Source of the DNA: Ramlibacter humi
GTDB taxonomy: Bacteria; Pseudomonadota; Gammaproteobacteria; Burkholderiales; Burkholderiaceae_C
Length of the DNA stretch: 64,000 bases
Direction of reading: 5' to 3'
Assembly: GCF_004681975.1 (NCBI RefSeq)
Contig: NZ_SMLK01000010.1
Span: 1 to 64,000, forward strand
In this document: positions 24,694 to 32,718 of the stretch, one piece after another
How the letters are laid out: every line of letters starts with the position of its first letter
Numbering within the stretch: the first letter of the stretch is position 1
Program-made: the position numbers and the translations under genes
The notes under the pieces: model-generated
What the model saw: only the letters and a program-made list of their open reading frames with translations
The model's database searches: none
What the model was told of the DNA's origin: nothing

Positions 24694-25523
24694 GGCCGCA
24701 CCGCGGGCGTGTTCACGATCGTGTTGAAAGTCACCTTGTCGGCGCCTTGCGGTCCCTGGATGGCGAGCTTCACCTCCCACCAGCCGGGCATGCTGAACTT
24801 CATGCCCTCGAGTTGGTAGGTGCCGTCCGCCAGCTCCCGGGTGACACGCGGCTTCGTGGGAAGGCCATGGCCATGCTCGGGCATGCCGCCGTCCACCGCG
24901 AAGCTGGCGCCGTGAACCGGCCTGCCGTCCGGCGTGGCGAGCGTCACGCTCCAGCTGTGCATCTGGTTGATGGCGGGCGCCTGGGCGGGCGGCACGAGTG
25001 CGACGTGGTACACGCCGGACGCCGACGCCTTGTCCAGCGACACGTCCAGGTCTTTCGGCGGACTGCTGCAGCCGCCCATCCCGAGCGCGCCCAGCGCGAC
25101 GACGGCTGCCGATGCGAGCATCGCGCGAACACGCCGCGCTCCCGCCATGCCGCGCGCCTGCCTGCCGGCGCGGGCGGCATCGAGCTCGTCCTGCAGGTTT
25201 TCCGGCACGGGCATGCGCCGGAAACCGCTGACCCCGGCGCCGCCGGTGTTCCCCGACGGAACCAGGCCGATGGCCGTGAAGAGGGCCGCACCCACGATGC
25301 GCCAGGCTTGCCCGAAGGCCTCGGCCGGCATGCGGTTGCGGACCGCGAAGCGGAACATGGCCACGTGCACACGCACGTGCTCCACGGTCGCGGTCTGCCC
25401 CAGCACGTGGGCGCGTTCGAGGTGCCCGAACGCGGTGTGGAAATGCCCCCGCGCTTCGGCGGCGGCGGCTGCCGCCAGCTCTGCCTGGACGCGGGGACGG
25501 ATACGGAGGGCGAAGGTCGTCAT
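24690..25523 (-). CDS. DUF3703 domain fused to FixH/YtkA-like lipoprotein domain
   Basis: A 277-residue reading frame holding two units. Residues 1-118 match DUF3703 (a helical protein with RIRPRVQAELAAA, GHLERAHVLGQ, and PSGNTGGAGVSG). Residues 126-277 look like a separate lipoprotein: an Arg-rich start, hydrophobic stretch and Cys 152, then a beta-sandwich (SWSVTLATPDG, GGMPEHGHGLPTKP, GWWEVKLAIQG) like FixH/YtkA domains. DUF3703 proteins normally end near residue 120. An internal ATG at 25148 (residue 126) could be a separate start. Either the stop between two genes was lost or this is a genuine fusion. Confidence 0.8.
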   Translation of the reverse strand: MTTFALRIRPRVQAELAAAAAAEARGHFHTAFGHLERAHVLGQTATVEHVRVHVAMFRFAVRNRMPAEAFGQAWRIVGAALFTAIGLVPSGNTGGAGVSGFRRMPVPENLQDELDAARAGRQARGMAGARRVRAMLASAAVVALGALGMGGCSSPPKDLDVSLDKASASGVYHVALVPPAQAPAINQMHSWSVTLATPDGRPVHGASFAVDGGMPEHGHGLPTKPRVTRELADGTYQLEGMKFSMPGWWEVKLAIQGPQGADKVTFNTIVNTPAVRP

Positions 25524-25649
25524 GGAGGTGTGCCGGTGAGTTGGGATGCACACCGATTCTTCGCATCCGGCCGGTTCCGGGCTTGAACGAAGCGGCTTTC
25601 GCCCCAGCCTTTTCGTTCAAGCCAGCCGCTCCCCGCCCAAGCCGGCGAG

Positions 25650-26804
25650 TCACATGGGCGTGCCGTCGTTGGAATACCTGCTGACCGGCACCGTCGCTTC
25701 TGCCGGGCCGGTCGCGGACCAAGGGATGACGAACCCGCCGGCCGTTACCGCAGACACCGCCAGCGGGGTGCGCCCTCCTTGAGCCGGAACGGCGATCGCA
25801 CCGCCGGCCGAAGCCGGCAGCGTCGCACCCAGCAGCAGCGCGCGGGCCGATGGGGCATTGATTCCGTCCGCCATCGTCCATGCGACGACGACCGTGCCGT
25901 TGGACAGGGTGGCCAGGGACGGCGTGCCGGTCATGGACAAGGCGTCGAAGCGGCTGGCCGTGAAGTTGCCGGCGGCGTCGTACCGGCGCAGCACGATCTG
26001 CGGATTGCCCACGCACTGGTACGGCCACGCCGCCACGAAGCCGCCTCCCGGCAACGCCGTGACCGCGGGGGTGCCGTTGATGCCGCAGGGGTCCTCCTGC
26101 AGCGCCGGCGTGGTCAGCACCGTGGAGCCATCCAGGGAAAAGCCGGCCAGGCTCCCAGCGGGACCGTTCACATGGCCGAGCTGCGCGATGACGCCCAGGA
26201 TGAACGTGTCGGCACTCACCGCCGCCGGCTGCGCGTCGTCCGCGTAATACCCGAGCGACAACCGCGCCCCGATGGGCTGCCCGGAAGCATCGAAGCGCTG
26301 GCCGTACACCGGGAAGGACAGCGCGAACGTCGGCGGGGGCACGACCCACGTGACGAGGAAGCTGCCGTCGGGGAACGACGTCACGCCCGGCGACTGTCCC
26401 TCCGCGACGCTCGTCTCCGCCCCGGAGGGATTTCCGCCGGCATCGAAGGCCTGCATCAGCACGATCCCGCTGCCCGGCGTGGCGAAATTGGCGCGGACAG
26501 CCACGTAGCTTCCATTGGCGAGGCGCGCCATGTGGGGGTAGCGCTGGGCCTCGCCGGCGTGTGTCGTGGTCAGCCAGAAGTCGCCGGCCTTCGGCACCGT
26601 CATCATCGCCGCCGGGTTCAGCGCGGGCGACGCGGCGGCACCTGAGGCTTGCCCGGACGCCTGGCTCCCGGCCGTCGCCGAGCCGGCGGTGCCGGCCGCA
26701 TCGGCCATGCCCGGGCTGCCTCCACCACCTCCGCCGCCTCCGCAACCCGACAAGGTGCACAACGCAAAAAGTGCGGACAGCAAGAAGCCGTTCTTCCGTG
26801 GCAT
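25650..26804 (-). CDS. exported lipoprotein of unknown function, beta-propeller-like
   Basis: A 384-residue lipoprotein. The lipobox LSGC is followed by a run of eight Gly. The body has repeating motifs of the form G-x-P-x-V-x-x-L-x-x-G-x-x-V/F-V-x-W (SPGVTSFPDGSFLVTWV, TPAVTALPGGGFVAAWP, TPSLATLSNGTVVVAWT), each about 50 residues apart, as in beta-propeller blades. The start ATG has GGGAGA with good spacing. Outer-membrane or surface location is likely; function is unknown. It is followed (126 bases) by the DUF3703 fusion gene. Confidence 0.75.
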   Translation of the reverse strand: MPRKNGFLLSALFALCTLSGCGGGGGGGGSPGMADAAGTAGSATAGSQASGQASGAAASPALNPAAMMTVPKAGDFWLTTTHAGEAQRYPHMARLANGSYVAVRANFATPGSGIVLMQAFDAGGNPSGAETSVAEGQSPGVTSFPDGSFLVTWVVPPPTFALSFPVYGQRFDASGQPIGARLSLGYYADDAQPAAVSADTFILGVIAQLGHVNGPAGSLAGFSLDGSTVLTTPALQEDPCGINGTPAVTALPGGGFVAAWPYQCVGNPQIVLRRYDAAGNFTASRFDALSMTGTPSLATLSNGTVVVAWTMADGINAPSARALLLGATLPASAGGAIAVPAQGGRTPLAVSAVTAGGFVIPWSATGPAEATVPVSRYSNDGTPM

Positions 26805-27241
26805 GTTGATCTCCCGGTGGCAAGTGGACAGGGCTTGATCTTTGGATCGCGGCCCATGGCCGGGTGGCACCGTTCGTAAATAGAGTGCGGCCGCGCACCA
26901 CCGGCGCGCACTTCAAGGCGGGCAGCGGAAGCGTTCGAGGTTGGCATGGGACAGCCGTGAGGGTCGGCTCACGCCATGCAAGCGCGCTTGCGATGGGAAG
27001 CGGGTGCGTGTCCGGTAGAGCGGGACGCCTGACCGGCCCGTCAGTCGAAGGTGACGCGCACTTCGCCGAAAGGCGTGAAGGTCGAGCGGACCTCGTCGCC
27101 GCGCTTCACCGCGAACTGCTTCGTGAAGCTGAACGGCGTGGTGCCCGCGGCCGTCACCGCGGGCGACGAGCACCGGTCGAGCCGGCAGGAAACGCCGGTC
27201 GTGTGACCGGCCACGCCAGGGAATGGCCGGACAATCCACGG
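26805..27241. other. intergenic region (437 bases) with a possible gene remnant
   Basis: Divergent stretch between the lipoprotein and the DUF3820 gene. Apart from the possible remnant at 27041-27172 nothing gene-like is seen. It should hold promoters for both flanking genes but no clear -35/-10 pair was identified. Confidence 0.5.
27041..27172 (-). pseudogene. possible C-terminal remnant of a hydratase-like gene
   Basis: The last 43 codons before TGA at 27041 are protein-like (TPFSFTKQFAVKRGDEVRST, then FGEVRVTFD). The pattern of a G-D-x-V-x-x-x-F followed by G-x-V-x-V-x-F resembles the C-terminus of 2-keto-4-pentenoate hydratase and related proteins. Upstream the frame loses sense. Family assignment is weak. 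Confidence 0.3.
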
Positions 27242-27454
27242 ATGTCCGAACCCCTGGACCTGCTGGTCAAGACCGCCATGCCCTACGGCAAGTACAAGGG
27301 CACGCTGATCGCCGACCTGCCGGGCAACTACCTGAACTGGTTCGCGCGCGAAGGCTTTCCGCCGGGGCGGCTGGGCCGGCTTCTCGCTCTCATGCACGAG
27401 ATCGACCACAACGGCCTCAAGCACCTGCTGCAGCCGCTTCGCGGCGGCGCCTGA
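27242..27454 (+). CDS. DUF3820 family protein
   Basis: A 70-residue protein with the full DUF3820 pattern: MPYGKYKGTLIADLPGNYLNWFAREGFPPGRLGRLLALM. The family includes a small Pseudomonas protein called a quorum-sensing-regulated virulence factor, but the biochemical role is unknown. The ATG at 27242 begins right before the domain. The stop is 7 bases from the end of the next gene on the other strand. Confidence 0.9.
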   Translation: MSEPLDLLVKTAMPYGKYKGTLIADLPGNYLNWFAREGFPPGRLGRLLALMHEIDHNGLKHLLQPLRGGA

Positions 27455-27461
27455 CGGCCCG

Positions 27462-27611
27462 CTACTTCATCGCGAGCACGTGGGCCACCAGCTGGTCCAC
27501 CGCGATCTGCTCCGGCTTCGTCAGCGCTTCCCAGACCAGCCGCGGGGGCGCGTCGGCCAAGCGCTCGATGGCGAAATCCAGTTTCGGATCGAGCGTGGGC
27601 GGCTTGCCCAT
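27462..27611 (-). pseudogene. internally deleted SRPBCC (AHSA1-type) remnant, 49 codons
   Basis: The frame starts like an AHSA1/SRPBCC protein (PKLDFAIERLADAPPRLVWEALTKPE, residues 8-33) and then jumps to a short C-terminal helix (AVDQLVAHVLAMK) like the last helix of the same family. About 100 residues of the lipid-binding core are missing, but the frame is preserved. It sits 17 bases after the VOC gene, which often neighbours an SRPBCC gene. Likely a decayed gene. Confidence 0.6.
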
Positions 27612-27628
27612 GGTCCTGCCTGCTCCGC

Positions 27629-28060
27629 TCAGGGTTGCTTGAATCCGCCGCCGACCATCCACGGCGTGCCGAAGCGGTCGACGAGCATCCCGAAACCTTC
27701 GGCCCAGAACGTGGGGCCGAACGGCATGCGCACCTGCGCATCGGGGGACAGGGCCTCGAACACACGTTGCGCGCGCTTCGCGTCGGTGAAGCTGACGTTC
27801 ACGCTCATGCCCTTTGCCGGCTCGAACATCGCCTTGTTCGGCGCGTCGGAGCACATCAGCATGCCGCCTTCGAACATCAGCATCGCATGCATCACGCGGT
27901 TCATGTCCGACGGCTCGCAGCCGGGAGGCGCCGCGCCGGCACCGGGCGGCTGGTCCGAGTAGCGCAGCACCTTGAGCTCGCCGCCCAGCGCTTGCTGGTA
28001 GGCGTGCATCGCTTCGGCCGCTTGGCCATCGAAGTAGAGATAGGGGCAGCAGGCGTTCAT
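27629..28060 (-). CDS. VOC-family (PhnB-like) protein
   Basis: A 143-residue glyoxalase-fold protein of the PhnB/DUF3500-like branch. Residues 5-25 (PYLYFDGQAAEAMHAYQQALG) and 115-143 (TFWAEGFGMLVDRFGTPWMVG) are the typical first and last parts. Such proteins bind metals or small molecules; the substrate is not known. The ATG at 28060 has AGGAG 5 bases upstream. The gene is followed by an SRPBCC remnant. Confidence 0.9.
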   Translation of the reverse strand: MNACCPYLYFDGQAAEAMHAYQQALGGELKVLRYSDQPPGAGAAPPGCEPSDMNRVMHAMLMFEGGMLMCSDAPNKAMFEPAKGMSVNVSFTDAKRAQRVFEALSPDAQVRMPFGPTFWAEGFGMLVDRFGTPWMVGGGFKQP

Positions 28061-28224
28061 GCGATCTCCTGAATGGATGTGTACAGCGTCCACATAGCGT
28101 ACCGGAGCCCGCGCGCCGTTGCAGGCCACGCAGGTGCTGGACATGGTCGAGCGCGGCATCTGAAGGGCTTTTGCGTTTCGCGCTGACGAGGCAGCGCCGC
28201 GGCAGCGGATAGGCTCGCTGTCGT

Positions 28225-29088
28225 ATGGGCCGACTTCGTGAAGCATGGCAGCGTGCGCTGGCCGCTCCGGGACTGGGCGTCCTGCTGGCGGCCATGCGCA
28301 ACTACATCCTGCACCAGAGCGCCAACCAGGCCGGCAGCCTGGCGTTCTCGTGGGTGCTGGCCATGTTCCCGCTGCTGGTGCTGGTGTCGGCGGCCGCGGG
28401 CTACGTCGGGCAGCCCGGCGACGCCGCCGCGCTGGCCGAGCGCGTGATGAGCTACGCGCCGCAGCTGGTGCGCGAGGCCGTGCAGCCGGTCATCCGCCAG
28501 GTGCTGGCGCAACGCAACCAGACGCTGCTGGCGGTCGGCTTCGTCGCGACGCTGTGGACCGCATCGTCGGGCATGCAGGCGGTTCGCACCGCGCTGAACC
28601 GCGCCTACGGCATCGAGCGGGGGCAATCCTTCTGGAGGGCGCGCCTGAAGGTCACGCTCTTCACCATCTTCACCGGCGCCGGGGTGATGGCCACCTTCAG
28701 CTCGGTGGTCGTCATGCCGTACCTCACGCTGCTGATCCAGGCCAGCGCGAAATCGGACAGCGGCATCGTTTGGCTTCACATCGGCGTGCGCTACGGCTCG
28801 GCCTATCTCGTCCTGGTGGCGCTGTACGCCTTGCTGTACGGCTGGCTGCCCGACGTGCGGCAGCGGCTCTCCACCGTGCTGCCCGGCGCTTTCGTCGGCG
28901 CCGCCGTGTGGGTGGTGGCGGCCGCCACGCTGTCTTACACGTTCCGCTCGGCCGGCAAGCTGGCGCTGCTCTACGGCAGCTTCGCCGGCGTGGTCGCCAC
29001 GCTGGTGTTCCTGTACATCAGCGCCACGACGCTGATCTTCGGCGCCGAGATCAACGGCGTGCTGAGGAAGCCGTCGCCCCGGTCCTAG
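28225..29088 (+). CDS. YihY/BrkB-family inner-membrane protein
   Basis: A 287-residue protein with six transmembrane segments of the YihY/virulence-factor BrkB type: SLAFSWVLAMFPLLVLVSAAAG (about 37-58), QTLLAVGFVATLWTASSG, and a C-terminal TLVFLYISATTLIFGAEIN motif. The family was once called RNase BN by mistake; it is a membrane protein of unknown transport role. It converges on and overlaps the next gene by four bases. Confidence 0.92.
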   Translation: MGRLREAWQRALAAPGLGVLLAAMRNYILHQSANQAGSLAFSWVLAMFPLLVLVSAAAGYVGQPGDAAALAERVMSYAPQLVREAVQPVIRQVLAQRNQTLLAVGFVATLWTASSGMQAVRTALNRAYGIERGQSFWRARLKVTLFTIFTGAGVMATFSSVVVMPYLTLLIQASAKSDSGIVWLHIGVRYGSAYLVLVALYALLYGWLPDVRQRLSTVLPGAFVGAAVWVVAAATLSYTFRSAGKLALLYGSFAGVVATLVFLYISATTLIFGAEINGVLRKPSPRS

Positions 29089-30185
29089 CCGAACGTGAAC
29101 GCATAGGCGCTCACGCCGGGATCGAGAAACTCGATCTCGAAGAGCCTCTCGCGGCCCGGTGAAGACTGGCGCACCAGCTGGTACAGCCGGTGGCTGTCGA
29201 TCATCCCGATGCCGTTCGCATCCACGTCGCTGCCATGGTCCGCGCCGGGCGCCTGGCCGTCCAGCCGCACGCGGAAGCGCACCGGCTTGCCTTCCATCGC
29301 CGGGCCCAGCACCAGGTGCAGGTCGCGCGCGCGGAAGCGGTAGGCGATGCGTCCGCCGGTGCGCTGCAGTTCCGCGGCTTCCTCGCCCACTTTCCAGTCG
29401 CCCGCCAGGGTCCATTCGTTCAGCGCAAGGCTGGTTGCCGGCTGGTAGGCATGGGATGGGCCCAAGCGCAGCGGGCCCTCCGGAGAGCGGAAGCGCTCGG
29501 CCTGCGCCGCGCCGACATAGGTTTCGGGCGACTGCGCCGGCATCGGGCCGGCGGCCGCTTGCGTGCCTTCGCCTTGCGGAGATACCAGGTCGGTGGGCAC
29601 GCCCGTGCGCCCCGCTTCACGAAGCAGCTGCTGGATGACACGCTCGGACTGCGCGTAGCCGCCTTCACCCAGCTGGCGGTTGCGGATCATCCCCTTCGCG
29701 TCGGCGAGGTAGAGAGAAGGCCAGCCCTGCACGCCGTAGGCCCGCCAGATCGCGCGCCGGCTGTCGACGGCCACGGGGAAAGTGATGCCAAGTTTCGCGG
29801 CCGCGCGCTGCACGTTCGCGGGCTGGTGCTCGAAGCCGAACTCCGGCGTGTGCACACCGACGACGACGAAGCCCAGGTCGCGGTACTTTTCCGCCCACGC
29901 GCGGATGTAGGGCAGGGTGCGAAGGCAGTTGATGCAGGAGTAGGTCCAGAAGTCCAGCAGCACCACCTTCCCGCGCAGCGACTGCGGCGTGAGCGGCGGC
30001 GAGTTCACCCACGACACGGCGCCGTCCAGCGACTGGATGTCCGCCGCCGGGCGCGAGAACAGGCCCGCGGCGCGGGCTTCGCCGGGCGACCACTGCACGC
30101 ACGTGATGGCGATGATGGCGGCGAGCGCGGCGAAGCCCTTGCCGGCCAGGCGGCGCCAATGCAGGGCGAGAGGGCGGGCATTCAT
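29085..30185 (-). CDS. thioredoxin-like (DipZ C-terminal type) exported protein
   Basis: A 366-residue protein with an N-terminal hydrophobic anchor (residues 16-40). Residues 65-200 are a TlpA/redoxin domain with active-site CINC in FWTYSCINCLRTLP. Residues 230-366 are a carbohydrate-binding-like beta domain. This pairing is known from the C-terminal part of DipZ; the DsbD-like membrane part is absent here. The protein likely reduces disulfides in the periplasm, taking electrons from an unlinked CcdA/DsbD. It converges on BrkB. Confidence 0.88.
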   Translation of the reverse strand: MNARPLALHWRRLAGKGFAALAAIIAITCVQWSPGEARAAGLFSRPAADIQSLDGAVSWVNSPPLTPQSLRGKVVLLDFWTYSCINCLRTLPYIRAWAEKYRDLGFVVVGVHTPEFGFEHQPANVQRAAAKLGITFPVAVDSRRAIWRAYGVQGWPSLYLADAKGMIRNRQLGEGGYAQSERVIQQLLREAGRTGVPTDLVSPQGEGTQAAAGPMPAQSPETYVGAAQAERFRSPEGPLRLGPSHAYQPATSLALNEWTLAGDWKVGEEAAELQRTGGRIAYRFRARDLHLVLGPAMEGKPVRFRVRLDGQAPGADHGSDVDANGIGMIDSHRLYQLVRQSSPGRERLFEIEFLDPGVSAYAFTFG

Positions 30186-30247
30186 GGCGGTACCTCCATG
30201 GCGGCGAGGCCCCTACGGTAAGGCATGTGCGGCCGCACAATGGCGCC

Positions 30248-30598
30248 ATGCCGCGCCGCCCCGTCAACGCCCACCCCGCCTACCACGCCCACGTCTACTT
30301 CGACGCCGGCACGGTCGGGCAGGCGCGTGCGCTTTGCGAAGAGGCGGGCCGCCAGTTCAAGGTGGCCGTGGGCCGCGTGCATGAGAAGCTGGTCGGGCCG
30401 CATCCCCGCTGGAGCTGCCAGCTCGCGTTCTCCGCGGCCGAGTTCGATCGCATCGTTCCCTGGCTGGACCAGCACCGCGGCGGGCTCGACGTGTTCGTGC
30501 ACGGCCTGAGCGGCGACGACCTCAAGGACCACACCGACCACGCCTACTGGCTGGGCAACGAGTGGCCGCTGAACCTGGCGATGTTCGGCCAAGGCTGA
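30248..30598 (+). CDS. DOPA 4,5-dioxygenase-family protein
   Basis: A 116-residue protein matching the small bacterial DOPA 4,5-dioxygenase family. Conserved features are YHAHVYFDA (about residues 12-20), RVHEKLVGPHP and GLDVFVHGLSGDDLKDHTDHAYWLG, with histidines for an iron site. The family cleaves the catechol ring of DOPA in plants and fungi; bacterial relatives are poorly studied. The ATG at 30248 was chosen; the upstream in-frame GTG adds only seven residues. Confidence 0.88.
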   Translation: MPRRPVNAHPAYHAHVYFDAGTVGQARALCEEAGRQFKVAVGRVHEKLVGPHPRWSCQLAFSAAEFDRIVPWLDQHRGGLDVFVHGLSGDDLKDHTDHAYWLGNEWPLNLAMFGQG

Positions 30599-32275
30599 TC
30601 AGGCGACGGGGCTGGCAGGGCGCCCCGGCTCGCGCAGGGCCAGGTACTGGTGGATCATCGCGACGGCGGCGGCACCTTCGCCGATCGCACCGCCCACGCG
30701 CTTGACCGAGCCGCAGCGCGCGTCGCCCACCGCGAACACGCCGGGCACGCTGGCTTCCAGCGGCGCGCGCGCCGTGCCATCCGCGGCGTTACCGGTCTTC
30801 ACGAAACCCAGCGCGTCCACGTCCACGCAGCCGCGCAGCCACTCGGTCGCGGGCTCGGCGCCGATGAAGACGAACACGCTGCGCAGCGGCAGATCGCGCT
30901 CGCCCGCATCGCGCTGCCGCCAGCGCACGCCGGTCAGGCCCTGCAAGGGGTCGCCCTGCAGTTCGGTCAGTTCCGTGTGCGGCAGCAGCTCGATGTTGGG
31001 GATGGCGTTGATGCGGTCGATGAGGTAGCGCGACATGCTGGCGGCCAGTCCCGGGCCGCGCACCAGCATGTGCACGCGGCTGGCGTGCGCGGACAGCATC
31101 ACCGCGGCCTGGCCCGCGGAATTGCCGCCGCCCACCAGCGCGATCTCGGCGCCCGCGCAGGTCTGCGCTTCCAGCGGCGAAGCCCAGTACCAGATGCCGC
31201 GGCCTTCGAACTCGGCGACGCGCTCGACGTTCGGGCGCTTGTAGCGGGCGCCGGATGCCACCACCACGGTGCGGGCGCGCAGGCGGCGGCCGTCGGCCAA
31301 CTTCACCCGCAGCTCGCCGGTCGCCGCCTGCTCGCTGCAGTCCAGCGCTTCGGCCTGCACGGGGATGAGGAACTGCGCGCCGAACTTCTGCGCCTGGATG
31401 TACGCCCGCGCGGTCAGCGCCTGGCCCGAGATGCCGGTGGGGAAGCCCAGGTAGTTCTCGATGCGCGCGCTGGCGCCGGCCTGGCCGCCGAAGGCGCGTG
31501 CATCCACCACGATGACTTTCAAGCCCTCCGATGCGGCATAGACCGCGGTGGCCAGTCCGCCCGGACCCGCGCCGACGATGACGACGTCGAACAGCTCGTC
31601 GTGCGGCGCCGCGTCCACCATGCCGATGCAGCGCGCCAGTTCGGCTTCGCTGGGGTTGCGCAGCACGGAACCGTCGGCGCACACGGCCAGCACGTCGTCG
31701 GGCGCGCCGCCGGATTGCAGGTGCAGTTCGGCGGCGTTGCGGTCGCGGCCGACGTCCAGCACGTGGTTCGGGAAGCCGTTGCGGTCCAGGAAGGAGGCCA
31801 GGCGCAGCAACGAGGGCGCGCGCGGATTGCCGATGAGCACCACGCCGCTGGCGCCGCGCTGCAGCAGTTCGACGCGGCGCAGGATCAGCGCGCGCACGAT
31901 GCGCTCGCCCAGGTCCGCTTCGGCGATGAGCAGCGCGCGCAGCTGTTCCGGCGGCACCAGCAGGGCCTCGACGTCTTCCTCCGCGATGCCGTCCACCAGC
32001 GCCGGCCCGCCCGACAGCTGGCCCACCTCGCCGGTGAACTGGCCGGGCCGGTGGCTGGTGACGGCGCCATGCACGCCGACACCGTCGCGCTGCACCGCAG
32101 CCACCGAACCCTTCAGCACGACGAACATGCCCGGGCTGGCTTCGCCCGCCACGTACAGGCGATCGCCCTGGCGGAAACCCATCGGCAGGCCGAACCGCTG
32201 GATGCGGCCGATCTCGGCGGCGGTGAGCGTCGGGAAAGCCTGGTGGCGGCGGCTTTCTTCGGGTGGCGTGGACAT
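30599..32275 (-). CDS. CRP-domain plus thioredoxin-reductase-like flavoprotein
   Basis: A 558-residue fusion. Residues 20-140 are a cyclic-nucleotide-binding/CRP-like domain (LYVAGEASPGMFVVLKGSVAA). Residues 150-215 are a short middle domain. Residues 230-545 are an NAD(P)H-FAD oxidoreductase like thioredoxin reductase: FAD site VGAGPGGLATAVYA, NAD(P)H site VGGGNSAGQAAVM, and C-terminal VFAVGDARCGSVKRVGGAIGEGA. The usual CxxC active site is replaced by WYWASPLEAQ, so it cannot reduce thioredoxin by dithiol exchange. It is divergent from the UBP zinc-finger gene, 48 bases apart, a recurring pair. Confidence 0.92.
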   Translation of the reverse strand: MSTPPEESRRHQAFPTLTAAEIGRIQRFGLPMGFRQGDRLYVAGEASPGMFVVLKGSVAAVQRDGVGVHGAVTSHRPGQFTGEVGQLSGGPALVDGIAEEDVEALLVPPEQLRALLIAEADLGERIVRALILRRVELLQRGASGVVLIGNPRAPSLLRLASFLDRNGFPNHVLDVGRDRNAAELHLQSGGAPDDVLAVCADGSVLRNPSEAELARCIGMVDAAPHDELFDVVIVGAGPGGLATAVYAASEGLKVIVVDARAFGGQAGASARIENYLGFPTGISGQALTARAYIQAQKFGAQFLIPVQAEALDCSEQAATGELRVKLADGRRLRARTVVVASGARYKRPNVERVAEFEGRGIWYWASPLEAQTCAGAEIALVGGGNSAGQAAVMLSAHASRVHMLVRGPGLAASMSRYLIDRINAIPNIELLPHTELTELQGDPLQGLTGVRWRQRDAGERDLPLRSVFVFIGAEPATEWLRGCVDVDALGFVKTGNAADGTARAPLEASVPGVFAVGDARCGSVKRVGGAIGEGAAAVAMIHQYLALREPGRPASPVA

Positions 32276-32323
32276 GGGGCAACGTTAGCATCTGCTGCTT
32301 CGCCAACGCCACAAGGACCCGGC

Positions 32324-32677
32324 ATGTCCGATCTCTCGCAAGCCCTCGACCCCGGCGCGCTGCCCTCGGGCACCGGTTGCGCCGAATGCCTGGCCACCGG
32401 GCAGTGGTGGCTCCACCTGCGCCGCTGCGCCAAGTGCGGCCACATCGGCTGCTGCGACTCCTCGCCCCACCAGCACGCGACGAAACACTTCCACGAGACG
32501 GGCCATTACCTCATCCGCAGCTTCGAGCCGGGCGAGGACTGGTTCTGGAATTACCGCACGCAGCAGGCGATGACAGGGCCCGCGCTGGCCGGGCCGCAGT
32601 CGCATCCCGCCGGCCAGCCCGTGCCCGGGCCGGCGGGGCGGGTGCCGGCCGATTGGGAGCGCCACCTGCACGGCTGA
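32324..32677 (+). CDS. UBP-type zinc-finger protein
   Basis: A 117-residue protein with a ZnF-UBP domain (residues 18-80). Zinc ligands are spread over CAECLATGQWW, RRCAKCGHIGCCD and SPHQHATKHFHETGH. Bacterial single-domain UBP proteins have unknown function; they lack the rest of a deubiquitinase. ATG 32324 has AAGGA at 7 bases. It is divergent from the CRP-flavoprotein and probably shares its control region. Confidence 0.92.
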   Translation: MSDLSQALDPGALPSGTGCAECLATGQWWLHLRRCAKCGHIGCCDSSPHQHATKHFHETGHYLIRSFEPGEDWFWNYRTQQAMTGPALAGPQSHPAGQPVPGPAGRVPADWERHLHG

Positions 32678-32718
32678 AGTCAGCCACGGCGGCGCCGCAG
32701 TCGTGACAATCGCCGGTG

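Noticed and set aside
23395-26916. Single 1173-codon protein on the minus strand
   Set aside because: The long frame is a chance joining of the peroxidase frame with out-of-frame upstream sequence; the DUF3703 fusion and the lipoprotein each have their own frames and ribosome-binding sites.
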